A stretch of 64,000 nt of DNA from Datisca glomerata. Taxonomy: Eukaryota; Streptophyta; Magnoliopsida; Cucurbitales; Datiscaceae. A program made the position numbers and the translations under genes. The notes below the pieces were generated by a model. The model ran no database searches. It had not been told where the DNA came from and saw only the letters and a program-made list of their open reading frames with translations. The stretch is taken from positions 1,137,849 to 1,201,848 of the forward strand of contig QANY01013727.1 in assembly GCA_003255025.1 (NCBI GenBank), given 5' to 3'. Position 1 is the first letter of the stretch. Each line of letters opens with the position of its first letter. Below, one piece after another: positions 24,572-36,584 of the stretch.

Positions 24572-26718
24572 TGTTGGGGTAATGCCCTCAAAGCGTGTGT
24601 ATTGACATTTAATATGAAATTTAATGGAATTATATTTTTCTTATAATTATTCTTTTAAATTATTGTTGAATAATTAATATAAATATATAAAATTCAATGT
24701 TCATTAATAAGCCTATGATCTTGTATTGATACGAGAGAATTAAGATCATAGATAATGAATCAAATTGTCAGCGACATTTTAAAGTATGGAATCTTTAATG
24801 AATGGTTGTTGTGGATAGACGTTTTAGTGAATGTACTTTATATAAAAAGATTATATATGACAGAACGATGTGAATTAATATATTTATTAACTTGTCGTTT
24901 ATCATAAAAATTTAATACACATCAATTTGATGATCATTTGTAGATCTGACTGAATCCTAGTAGTCATGAACTCTCATACATGTCTACTGGATCTTTTGAT
25001 TCACTCGTTAATGTTTGTTTGTAAAATAGGCTAGTGACTTTTGCTTTGAAGATTCAGTAATGTGGATGGCTGAGAACATAATCTTACAAGATTTGGAATA
25101 CAAGTTTTCCTAACGGATCACATATGGGTTCCCTCAAGTATTGATTTTGGAACATGATGGTTATTAAGCTCAAATTTATAATGCGATTATAATTTAGACA
25201 TCCATTAGTGAATTAATGGTACTTAAGGATCATGAGGTAATTAGAAGGGTAAAATAGTAATTTTGACCAACTCTAATTTACGAACCAATAACTGGAGGAC
25301 AGAAATACATGAAATGACTATATCAATGGACTACATAAGAATACTCTGTAAATATATTTTATAATATCTATGAGTGCAATTTCATATTTATAGTGAAAGA
25401 ATAATGAAATTAATAAATAAGATTATTTAATTAAAGTGTTTAATTAATAATCTGGTTTACTAGAACTTAGGATTATAGATCTATGGTCATCAAGTCACCT
25501 ATGTACTACGCAGTCTAGGGTGTGAATATTTCAGTATATGAGAAAAGGGCTGACTTACCAAAAGAATTTTTATTCTGGGACAAGTATATAATTATGTGTG
25601 ATTAATTAATTAAATTATTTATATTAATTTTCGAAGACTATATATGAATAATTATATTGATTAATTTTTTAATTATCAATAAGTGAGACAATATATCTAA
25701 TTTGTGAAATTAACTAATGTTAATTATTACTAGATAATAATTCAAAATTTGAACTAACTGAATCAGTTATTTGTGAACTCACAGATAAGCTAGTTGATAG
25801 GGATAAACTGATAAGTTAATATGAATTAATTTATATGTAGATATTTATCTGATGAAAATAAATATTTAATTCATAATAATTGTCACGTGTTAATCACTGA
25901 TTTGAAATAAGAGATTGACATGAACTACTGGAGTACCACGTGGCACTACAGTAGTGGGCGTGCAATACTGTAAGGCCACACGATACTACAATAGTGTCGT
26001 GGCACACAGTTCCGTGAGGCACTGTGTAAGTTCACGGCAGCTGCAGTGTCGTATGGCACTCCAGTTGTTCCCTAAATTTTAGTGGGTCCCACTGCAATGA
26101 CAATTTGATGATTAAATGTTATTTTGTGTACATCCCTAAAAATCTGGTGAGCCTAAAAATATATATATATATATATAGATATTATTCTAATGGCCTCAGG
26201 GTTGGTTGAGTGTTGAGAACACAGTTGCTATCAGGGTGAACTTTTTATGTGATTAAAAGTTAATCAAAAACTCTGAAAGAATAATAATCGTATTTTCTCA
26301 TAGGATTGTCTCACTAAATAATCATTCTTAGTAAATCTCTAGATCTCATGTGTTGAGTGCATCTAGATACAGAATAAAGTATCTTTGAATCATTTGATGT
26401 GCCCACACACATCCTAGGGCATTTGAGGATTGACTTGGAAAATCATGGTGTGGATCTCGAAGTTCGTTGTTCGTGGGAATTTAGATTGTTAGTTTGCGAG
26501 GACGCTTGATATAGACTACAAGAGCTATATGATTCTTATTCATGTATGTTTTAGATTTAATATATAATGGATCCTAATTGATAATAATTTTTCAATAACA
26601 GTTTTTATTTTGGAAACCGTTGCGTCGCGTTTATTTTTTTTTATCGAAAAAAATTCATTTTTTTAATAAAGTTTTAAAAGCCCCATGCTTCCGTCGCGCA
26701 AGCGCCTCATTTCCAACA
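24572..26718 (+). repeat. 5' LTR of element A
   Basis: Starts TGTTGGGGTAATGCC and ends TTCCAACA. It aligns end to end with 32542-34684. It contains a CCACGTGG G-box at 25936-25943 in a GC-richer block with repeated CACTACAGTAGTG-like motifs (25925-26075), and an AT-run TATA box at about 26156-26178. The first half also matches 2061-2595 and 3043-3228, and the second half matches the tandem units at 1-2060. Confidence 0.93.
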
Positions 26719-26732
26719 TTGGTATCTGAGCA
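26719..26732 (+). other. Primer-binding site of element A
   Basis: TTGGTATCTGAGCA directly follows the LTR. It is one substitution from the initiator-Met tRNA complement TGGTATCAGAGC. Confidence 0.85.
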
Positions 26733-28677
26733 GTTTTTATATATTTATATATTAAATACTGTGTGAGTTGTCTTGCATTATTCATAATATATTTTATATG
26801 AATGAATTAATGGATGATTTTATTTTTGGAATGTATGGCTAAATAATTGATAGTTAATTGTATGGTGATTATTTGGTTAGGCTTTGTTATTTAATTTTTC
26901 CTTAGATCTTTATAAGCCATTTTTTAGACGTAAAATTTTTTATATTTTTATTTTGAATACTAAATTTTAATTATTCGGATCGTGAGAAGATGAAGAATGC
27001 ACGAGACGAACGTGGAGGAAAAAAAAGAAATAGGAATTTTGGCGTCGGCACCGAAAAATAGGATTTCCGTCATTGGTGCCGCTGCTGCAAAAATCGGCTC
27101 CGGTAAAAAGAGCTTGCCAAAATATTTACACCGGTGGTAGCGTCGTCATGATTGGCGGTAGCGGCCGGCAGTGGTCGGCGGTAGCTGAGAGCGATGATGG
27201 GTGGCAGTGGGAGAGTCCTAGCATTGGTGGCAATTGTTATCACATCTAGAGAAGTTTCACAGAAACCCTATTACCAACTTACCATATCACTGCAGAGTTT
27301 TATGAAAACCCTAATTTTATCTTGTATCTTTTAAATTTTGAAATTAATGTAATTTTAATGATAATTTTTAGTTTTATGAAAATTTAAAATTACTTAATTG
27401 ATTGAGTATGACCCAAGTTTGACCAAGTCAATAAATTATTTTTTGACTAAGTCAAATTCAATATTTTTAAAAGATAATTATAGAGATAATTTTTAATTAA
27501 GAAAAATGATTTTTCTAATTAAAAGGATTTTGTTCAAAACTTGAAGATTATGAAGATGGACATCACGTGGAGAATGATATATTTTGGTAATATGTAATCT
27601 TGAAGTTCTCTTTGTAATTTTTTTTTTATTTTAATGGTTGTAATTTAAAAATACTCAATAGTCACTCGGTCCATTATTATTTTATTTAATTATTAAATAC
27701 TTATTTATTGATATGATTGATAACATAACCATGCATTAGTCGATCATATGCCATACATGCAACTCCACACAGTTTTATTTTAATCATACAAATCATCAGT
27801 AGAAACATATTTTATTAGGATTGTCCTATTTATATGAATTGTTTTGATAAAACTTGGTAATCTCACCACTATAAAGGCTACAGTAACATTTATGACGACC
27901 AATTTTATTAAAAGAGTTTTATTAATGTTTGACAAATATAATTAATTAGTTATTTTATGTTCACCTAATTTTGACTTAGACTCTTTAGAAGGTTAAATGA
28001 ACATAGACCAATTAGATTGGATAAATTGTTAATTTAACATTCATAGGGTTATTATTTTAACTAGTAACTAATTTGAAATTAATTGATTAGTTAAAATAGA
28101 AACACATTATCCTAATAATAGTAAGTGGGGGATGGTTGATATGTCAATGTAATTTATGATCTCCATTATTAATACAACACCGTGAGGTACAGTGAGAGCC
28201 TCGAGATGGCTTTGTTTTCATTCTCCTAAGGAAGGTTTTGAGATGTATCAATACCAAGGTTGGACTTCTCAAGAAGATATGACTAAGTGATGTAGTTTAC
28301 TTTTGACCGACCTTAAGGTGGTATATTCTAAATCAAGTCATGTAATATGAAATGATGGATTATAATCACAAAGTCACAATTAAGTTTTGAGTGGATAATT
28401 TTGACTTGCCCAAATTAGTGATATCTCATTATTAAATGAGAAAATATGAGATATTTTAAGTTTTAATTAATAAGGATGAGAATGTCTCATAGACACTCTA
28501 AGATTAATCTGAACCCTAAGACATCACATTAATTGTTAGGTTATTTTATCGTGGATTAGTACATGTTAAATTTATGTGTTTAATATGTTGTATTCATGCA
28601 TCACGTTTACTTTCAAAATTCTGGACATTTATTTCAATTATATAGAATTATGTATGTTTTATTTTTCAGTTATTATT
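26733..28677 (+). other. Leader of element A
   Basis: About 1.95 kb without a sustained open frame. It contains a GC-rich island of CGG-like repeats (27040-27235), then AAAACCCTAATTTT at 27305-27318, followed by AT-rich DNA. Elements B and C have the same arrangement in their leaders. Confidence 0.7.
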
Positions 28678-29560
28678 ATGTCTACCATGAGCAACCCTAT
28701 TACTGCTTTACATGCACTTGAGAAATTGAATGGTGATAATTTCATAACATGAAAATCAAATTTAAACTTGATGCTAATTTGTGAGAATCATAAATTTGTT
28801 CTTACTGAGAAATGTCTTGAAAAGCCCACTGTCAATGCCCTTAAGAATGTTAGGGACAAGTTTGATAATTGGATTCAATCCAACAAAAAATCTGAGCGCT
28901 ACATGCTTGTGATCATGTATGATGTTCTAAGAACCAAGCATGACAGCATGGAGACTACCTATGAGATTATGGAATCTTTACAGGCAATGTTTGGGCAGCA
29001 GTCTGATCAAAGTCACAATGAGGCTACTAGGAGCTACATGACGACCAAGATGAAGAAAGGTACTTCTGTGCGTGAACATGTTTCGAACATTATCAACATA
29101 ATACATGAGGCAGAAGTACATGGGGCGACCATTGATGAACGAACTCAAGTCAGCATTATACTTGAATCGCTCACACTTACTTTTTCTGCGTTCACCACCA
29201 ACTATGTTATGAACAAGTTACAATTCAACATGACCTAATTGTTAAATAAACTGTAGACTTTTGAGTCACTCAATAAGAATATAACCAAAGAGGGCGCGAT
29301 AAATTTTGTCGAGCAAAAACCTTCTTCCATTGTTGTTAAAAGTAACAAGATGAAGAAGATCAATGGTAAGGGCAAAGGTAAGAATAAGAAATGGAAGTAA
29401 GCCAAGACATTCCCGAAAGCCAAGAAGAATAAGAACGACAACAAGCCCAATGGAAAATTTTTCCATTGTGGGTTGAAGGTAATTGGAAGAAAAACTGTAA
29501 CAAGTATCTTTCTGAGCTGAAAAGGAAAGGTAAATATGATTTACTTGTATTTGAAGCTTG
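28678..29560 (+). pseudogene. Copia gag of element A
   Basis: ATG at 28678 gives MSTMSNPITALHALEKLNGD, the usual gag opening. A TGA replaces the Trp of the W-K-S motif at codon 25. The frame then stays open for 156 residues from 28768 (gag central region, KKGTSVREHVSNIINIIHEA), stops at 29236, and continues in pieces into a Lys-rich segment. The zinc knuckle near 29460-29510 is frameshifted: HCG in one frame, then EGNWKKNCN in the next, with the first cysteine replaced by Phe. Confidence 0.82.
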
Positions 29561-32526
29561 TTTAATGAAATATGATTTGTTATCCTGGATACTGGATTCA
29601 GGAGCCACTAACCAGGTATGTTATCCTTTGCGGATGCATGATTCGTCAAGGGAGATGGCTAATGGCGAGGTCATTATGAGATTTGACAGTGGACGCTCGT
29701 GTCAGCAAAAGCATTGGGAACAATCCATCTTAATTTTGAAAATAATTATTTAGTCTGGAACGATGTTTATTATATTCCTAGAGTTTTTAAAAATTTGATT
29801 TCTCTTTCTCTCTTGCATGAAAAATTATTTGAAGTTTCTTTAATTAATAATGAGTTTATTATTTCTAAGAATGGATTCAATATTTATCTTGCAAAGTATC
29901 AAAGCGGACTGCATATGCTTAAACCGACTAAAAGTAACAAACGATAAAGATTTTCTCATGATGATGATAACACATATCTTTGTCATCTTAGGTTGGAACA
30001 TATTAATTTAGATAGGTTAAACAGGTTAACAAAGCATGATGCTTTGAGAGAACTAAAAGTTAAAACTTTTTAGGTTTGTGAATGTTGTCTAGAGGTTAAA
30101 TGACAAAAAGACATTTCACAAAAAAGGACAAAAGAGCCAATGAACCACTTAATCTAATTCATAGTGATGTTTGCGGACCGATCAATGTACAAGCTAGAGG
30201 TGGGTATGAATATTTCATCACTTTTATCGATGGTTACTCAAGATATGGTTATACTTACTTACTGCATAAAAAGTTTGAAACTTTTGGAAAGTTTAAAAGT
30301 TTAAGGCTGAAGCTCAAAAGCAATTAGGTAAATCATTGAAAGCCCTTCGATCAGATCGAGGTGGTGAATACTTGGATGTAGAATTCAAGGATTACTTGAT
30401 GAAGTATGGAATCCTATCTCAACTCTCATCACCTGGAGGGCCATAGCAAAATGGTGTTTTAGAAAGGAGAAACCAAACCTTATTGGATATGGTTAGGCTG
30501 ATGTTAATCTACTCATCACTACCACTTAGATTTGGGATATGCATTACACACGACAATATACATTTTGAATGTAGTGCCTTCTAAGTTTGTAAGCAAGACA
30601 CCTTTAGAGTTATAGAATGGATCCAAACTCAGTTTGCATCATTTTCATATATGGCGGTGTCCAGCTCACGTTATTGGACCCAAGACTGGAAAGTTGGACT
30701 CAAGGTTTGAAGTGTGTATATTTGTCGACTATGCTCCAGAGACTAGAAGTGGGTACTTTTATGGTCATAAGGATCAAAAGGTGTTTGTATCGACGAATAC
30801 CATCTTCCTTGAACATGACTATATGGAAAACTGAAAACCTCGAAGCAAAGTAGTTTTCGAAGAATTAGCATTTGATGAGATCAGCCACCTTCATCATCAA
30901 ATGATAAACAACAAATCACAGAAACCATTGTTCTTGTTCAGGAAATCTCGATGCAACGTCGTAGTGGGTGGGTTGTAAGAAAACCTATTCACTATGAACT
31001 AGAGGCACATGTCCTAGTATCCGACACTAATAAGGATGATTCATTAACCTTTAAAGAGGCGATGGATGATCCTGAAAAAAGAGAAATGGCAAGATGCCAT
31101 GAACTAGGAAATGAAATCGATGTATTCCAATTTCGTTTAAGAACTTGTAGATCCATCTGAAGATATTAGGAACATTGGATATAAATGGATCTTCAAGAAG
31201 AAAATATGTGCAAATGGGAAAGTAGAGACTTTCAAGGTATGTATGGTAGCCTTGGGCTATACACAAAAGGAAGGAGTCAATTATGAAAAGACATTCTTCC
31301 TTGTTGCCATGCTAAAATCCATTCACATTATTTTGTCCATTGCCACTAGTTTAGACTATGAAATATGGCAAATGTACGTCAAGACAGCTTTTTCAGATGG
31401 CTCTGTTGAAGAAAGCATCTATATGATGCAACCAGAAGGGTTCGTGAAAAAATGGGCAAAATCAGAAAGTATGCAAGTTGCTTAAATTTATATATGGATT
31501 AAAACAAACATCTAGATCTTGGAATCTTACCTTTGATGAGATTATTTAATCATATGGCTTCGAACAAAATGTTGAAGAAGCTCGTGTTTATAAATACATC
31601 AAAGACAAGATAATGGTTTTCTTAGTTCTTTATGTTGACGATATTCTATTTATTGGAAATGATGTAGAAACTTTGTCAAATGTAAAGAAGTGGTTATCTC
31701 AGATATTTCAAATGAAATATTTGGGAGAGACAAGCTATGTTCTAGGCATCCAAATCCTAAGGGATAGAACTAATAAGCTCTTGGCACTTTCTCAGGCATC
31801 TTATATTGATAAGGTGCAGCAGAGATTCTCTATGAAGAATTTCAAGAAATGTCAACTATTGACCAGACATGGAATTTTTATCTCCAAGTACCAATGTCTA
31901 TGACACCTCAGGAGGATGAGGATATGAGAAATATTCTTTACGCCTCACTGTTGATAGTCTCATGTATGTCGTGTTGTGTACGAGACAAGACATCTGTTAT
32001 GTAGTATGAATTGTCAGTGTTTATCAATCGAATCCACATTTGGAACATTGGATACTGATTCTGATTTTAAAACAGACAAAGATAGTCAAAAGTTGATGTA
32101 TGGATCAGTATTCACTCTAGGTGGAGGAGTTGTAGTATGGCGAAATATCTAACAATCCAGCATTGCATATTCCACTATGGAAACCGAATATATAGCGACT
32201 TGTGAAGCTGCGAAAAAAGTGATATGACTCAGAAAGTTCTATACTGATCTGAAAGTAGTTCTAGATATGGACAAGCTACTAATCCTATACTGTGACAACA
32301 ATGAGGTGGTAGCTAATTCAAAATAACCGAGGAGTCACAAGAGGGGCAAGCACATAAAGAGAAAATATTATCTTGTAAGAGAGATCGTGCATCGAGGGGA
32401 TGTGATTGTTATGAAGATAGCTTCAGATCAAAACCTGGCTGATCTTTTTACCAAGATACTTACTGTGAAATCATTTGAGGGTCATGTGTGTAACATGGGG
32501 TTGAGGGAGATGCCACATTTTCTTTA
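29561..32526 (+). pseudogene. Copia pol of element A
   Basis: The protease motif WILDSGATNQVCYP (about 29586-29625) is intact. Integrase follows: a pre-integrase LCHLRLEHINLDRLNRL (about 29980-30020), catalytic blocks [19 protein letters not shown] (30160-30215), LRSDRGGEY (about 30350) and ERRNQT (about 30460), that is, D, D and E all present though in different frames. Reverse transcriptase has LGYTQKEGVNYEKTF (31252-31295) and LYVDDILFIGND (31628-31663), an intact YVDD. RNase H has GSVFTLGGGVVVWRN, STMETEYIATCEA and LYCDNNEVVANS (32095-32320) and ends near 32526. Stops and frameshifts prevent production of one polyprotein. Confidence 0.85.
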
Positions 32527-32541
32527 GGGCACGTGGAAGAT

Positions 32542-34684
32542 TGCTGGGGGTAATGCCTTCAAAGCATGTGTATTGAAATTTTAATATGAAATTTAATGGA
32601 ATTATATTTTTCTTATAATTGTTCTTTTAAATTATTGTTGAATAATTTATATAGACATCCAAAAACTTCATATTCATTAATGTGACTATGATATTTTATT
32701 AGTACGAGAGGGTTAAGATCATAGATAATGAATAATATTGCCAGCAACATATTAAAGTATGAAAGCATTACTGAATGGTTGCTAGTACAGTCACTAAGCA
32801 TTATGAATGTATGTGATCTAGATCCCGATCATTGATGTGGATAGACATCTTAGTGAAGATATTTTATATAATAAGATTATATATGACATGGCCGATATGA
32901 ATTAATATCTTTATTAACTTGTCGTCTATCATAAATATTTAATACACATCAATCCGATTATCATATATAGACCAGTCTAAATCCTGAGTAGTCATGAACT
33001 CATATACATGTCTATTGGATCTTTTGATTCATTCATTAAGATTTGTTTGTAAAATAGTCTAATGACTTTTATTTTGGAGATTCAATGATGTGTATGACTG
33101 GAAACATGATTTAGAATCTAAGATTTCATAACGAATTGTATATTGATTATCTTACCTGTTGTTTTTGGAACTGAATGGTTATTGAGCTCAAATTTATAGT
33201 ACGATTATAAATTAGTCATTCACTAGTGAGTTAATGGCATTCAATGATCAAGAGGTAATTATAAGGGTAAAATAGTAATTTTGACTGGTTCTAATTTACG
33301 AACCAATAATTGGAGGACAGGACTACGTAAAATGATTATATCAATGGACTACACGAGAATACTCTATAAATACATTCTATAATCTCTAAGAGTACAATTT
33401 CATATTTATAGTGGAGTAGTAATGAAATTAATAAATAAGATTATTTAATTAAAGAGTTTAATTAATAATAAGGTCTATTAGAGCTTAGAATTATATGTCC
33501 ATGATCCCCAAGTCATCTTTGTACTACGCAGTCTAGGGCGTGAATATTTCAGGACATGAGAAAATGACTGACTTGTAAAAGAAATTTTTATTTAAGGACA
33601 AGTACACGATTATGAGATAATTATGTGTGATTAATTAATTAAATTATTTATATTCATTTTTAGAAATTATATATAATTATATCGATTAATTTTTTTAATT
33701 ATCAATAAAGGAGACAGTATATCTAATTTTTGAAATTAGATAATGTTAAATTATTATTAGACAATAATTTAAAAAATGAATGAACTAAATCTATTATTTG
33801 TGAACTAACAGATAAACTAGTTGACAGAAATAATCATATAAGTTAATTTTGAATTAACTGATATGTGGATATTTATCTAATTAAAATAAATATTTAATTG
33901 ACAGTAATTACCACTATTGTATGTGGGACTATAGTAGTCGACGTAGAATATTGTAATGTCACGCAACACTATAGTAGTGCTGTGAGACACTATGTTAGTT
34001 TATGGAAAGTGCAGTGTCATTTGGCACTGCAGTTTGGCACCAAATTATAATGGGTCCCACTGGAATGACAATTTGGTGATTAAATGTTATTTTGTGTATA
34101 TCCCTAAAAATCTAATGAGCCTATAAAATATATATAGATATTATTCTAATGGCCTCAAAGATAGTTGAGTGTTGAGAACACAGTTGCTATCGGGGTGAAC
34201 TTTCTCTGTTATTAAAAGTTAATAAAAAAGTTCTGAAAAAATAATCCTCGTATTTTCTCAGAAGATTGTCTTACTAAATTAAGATTTCTCAGTAAATCTT
34301 TAGATCTCATGTGTTGAATACATCTATAGACAAAAAAGGTGTCTTTGAATTATTCTACGTGTCCACACACGTCCTAGTGCGTTTGAAGATTAGCTTGGAA
34401 AATCTTGTTGTGGTTCTCGAAGTCTGTTGTTCGTGAAACACAGGACCGTCAGTTTGCGAGGGCGCTTGATATAGGCTACAAGAGGTATATGATTCATATC
34501 CATGTACGTCTTAGATTTTATATAAATATATAATTTATCATAATTAAAAAGAGTTTTTCAATAAAAGTTTTTATTTTGAAAACCGTTGCGTCGCGTTTAT
34601 TTTCTTTTATCGAAAAAGATTCACTTTTTAAATAAATTTTTAAAAGCCGCACGCTTCCACCGTGCGAGCATCGCGTTTCGAACA
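32542..34684 (+). repeat. 3' LTR of element A
   Basis: Starts TGCTGGGGGTAATGCC after a purine-rich ACGTGGAAGAT and ends GTTTCGAACA. TATA box TATAAAATATATATA at 34122-34136. It is nearly the same length as the 5' LTR, with many scattered differences. Confidence 0.93.
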
Positions 34685-34689
34685 CTAGG
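34685..34689. repeat. Target-site duplication of element A, right
   Basis: CTAGG, identical to 24567-24571. Confidence 0.92.
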
Positions 34690-36569
34690 GACAACGCCTG
34701 AGCTACCTTCTACCGCATCGAGACTCTTCTCATTTGGTTAACGCTTCTCAAGATGTCACTACATCTAACTCAACCAATAATCAATGGTTTTGGTCACCTT
34801 AGCCCCATTGACTAATTCCAATGAGAGATTCCAATGTGCTTAGGTCTAAGTGTTTAATCAAAGCAATGACTTTAAAGGTTGCTATGAACTAACGGTCCGT
34901 CTATAGATGGTCTCGCCTCACCACTTCCTTTACAAGCTTTAACTTCTTAAGCAACTCAATGACTCAAAGCGACGCGATTCTCAAGTTTCTCCCACTAAAG
35001 AGAGGATTGCTAAGGTGGCTCTAAATCATTCCTCATGCCACGATCAAGTTACATTTGGGACTTTGGGAATGTTTCAACATAAACAACCCCTAGCTTAGTT
35101 TTTCAAAAATAAATTTTCTTTGCTTTTTCAAAAATCATATCTCTTTATGATTTTTAAAACAAAGTTTTAAAATTATAAACTTTTATAAAATTTAAATCAT
35201 AATTTAAAATTTTTAATTTTAATAAAAATCACATTGTATTTAAAATTATAACTCATTATAAATTTAAACTACAACGATGCATGTACATGATGCATGACAA
35301 TTTGATATTGGCATATCCATATTTTTATACGGCATGTCTTATGAGGATGTGAAATTAATAATAAATCATACATTCAAAATTAACCTCTATATCGCTTATT
35401 TCTAATTAAAACTCATAAAAGAATAATAAATAAATCATAATAATTTCAATATTAGTCTTCTTGGAATCTGTAATTTTCTCTTTGTAACTCTTTACCAATG
35501 TCCAGTCCCATTTTTAAATTCAAAATTTAATTTAAAATTAATTTTTACTTTGATAAATAATTAGCAAGTATATTAATCAATTGATTTATTTTTTTAAAAA
35601 CAATTTTCATAATAAATATAAATTAATCAGTGTTGAAAAATTATCAAATTACATAAATTTAATTTTAGGGATTCAATTGGACTTGAAATCAAATTCCAAG
35701 TCCATGCGAATCATTTGAGCCAAACAACATTTGTTTAGTCCAAAACCTCAACTGGCTTGGTGGGTCCAAACCAGTCCAAGACACAACATGGTCTTGCGTG
35801 TGCTAGGATTTCCAAAATAATTTCCAAACTTTGATCAAAACCCTTTTAATTAAGAAAAATTATTTTTCTAATTAAATAATCCTATTAAATATCTTTTTTA
35901 AATTAATTGAATTTGATTAGTGAACAAAATTTAACAAGCAGACAAACTTGGGTCAAACCCAATCAATTAATTAAATTTTAATTTTTAAAAAACTAAAATT
36001 AGTTTTTAAAATTCAAAATTCAAAATTTTAAAGATAAAATATAGGATTAGGGTTTTCGCGAAGCATCACAGAGATAAGGCAACACGGTATCATGGCATCA
36101 ACGCCTGGTACCCTGGCAATCGCAAGGATTGCCGCCCGCAATGACAATAGGATAGTCCCACCGCCACTGCCGGTTGCCCTGCCACCACTGGCGGCGGTGG
36201 ATGGTGGACGGCACAGCGGCAGACGTCGCAGCAGTGATAGTGGACCTCGGGTGCGCGCAGCTTCTCGGGATTCGTACAGCTTCTGGAGATTCATGCAACT
36301 ATATGATCGGAATGCATTCATGATGAATTTACATGAAATTTAACGATACAACTCTTGTAAAATTAAATTACATAAAATCATATACCACAATTTTGACGTA
36401 CATCAATTCTGAAATTGAAAAAAATAATACTTAGAGTCAATCGATCGGGATCCATTCATAAAACACATTCAAATATGCTTTGAATCTATCATACAAATGT
36501 TATATGACATTATCATCATATTCATCCATACATACGTTTAAATATTGAATATGCATATTGAAAAACCAT
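34690..36569 (-). other. Leader of element B, LTR-proximal part
   Basis: Noncoding leader, matching element C from about 51270 to 52260 in reverse complement. It contains a GC-rich island at 36090-36265 that happens to be open in both directions for about 80-95 codons, and CTAATCC/AAAACCCTAAT at about 36044-36056 (minus strand). I do not treat the open frames as genes: composition is simple and the equivalent frames are not kept in A or C. Confidence 0.7.
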
Positions 36570-36584
36570 CGTCTCTAATACCAA
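36570..36584 (-). other. Primer-binding site of element B
   Basis: Minus strand TTGGTATTAGAGAC, close to the initiator-Met complement, directly after the LTR. Confidence 0.75.

Larger units (their letters stand above)
24572..34684 (+). mobile_element. Long-LTR copia element A, complete but decayed
   Basis: 10.1-kb plus-strand Ty1/copia element with two full LTRs (2147 and 2143 bp), a primer-binding site, a leader of almost 2 kb, gag, protease, integrase, reverse transcriptase, RNase H and a purine-rich stretch before the 3' LTR. It is bounded by perfect CTAGG duplications and inserted in the leader of element B in the opposite orientation. It is the youngest layer of the nest, yet its coding frames already contain many stops and its LTRs differ by many substitutions and small indels. 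Confidence 0.95.

Noticed and set aside
24572..34684. Element A as a possibly active retrotransposon
   Set aside because: The LTRs are nearly equal in length and the target duplication is perfect, but gag and pol carry many stops and frameshifts, and the two LTRs differ at many positions.
36028..36343. Overlapping open frames of about 80-97 codons on both strands
   Set aside because: They lie in the GC-rich island of the B leader. Open frames on both strands are expected from the composition, they have no domain, and the related leaders of A and C do not keep them.
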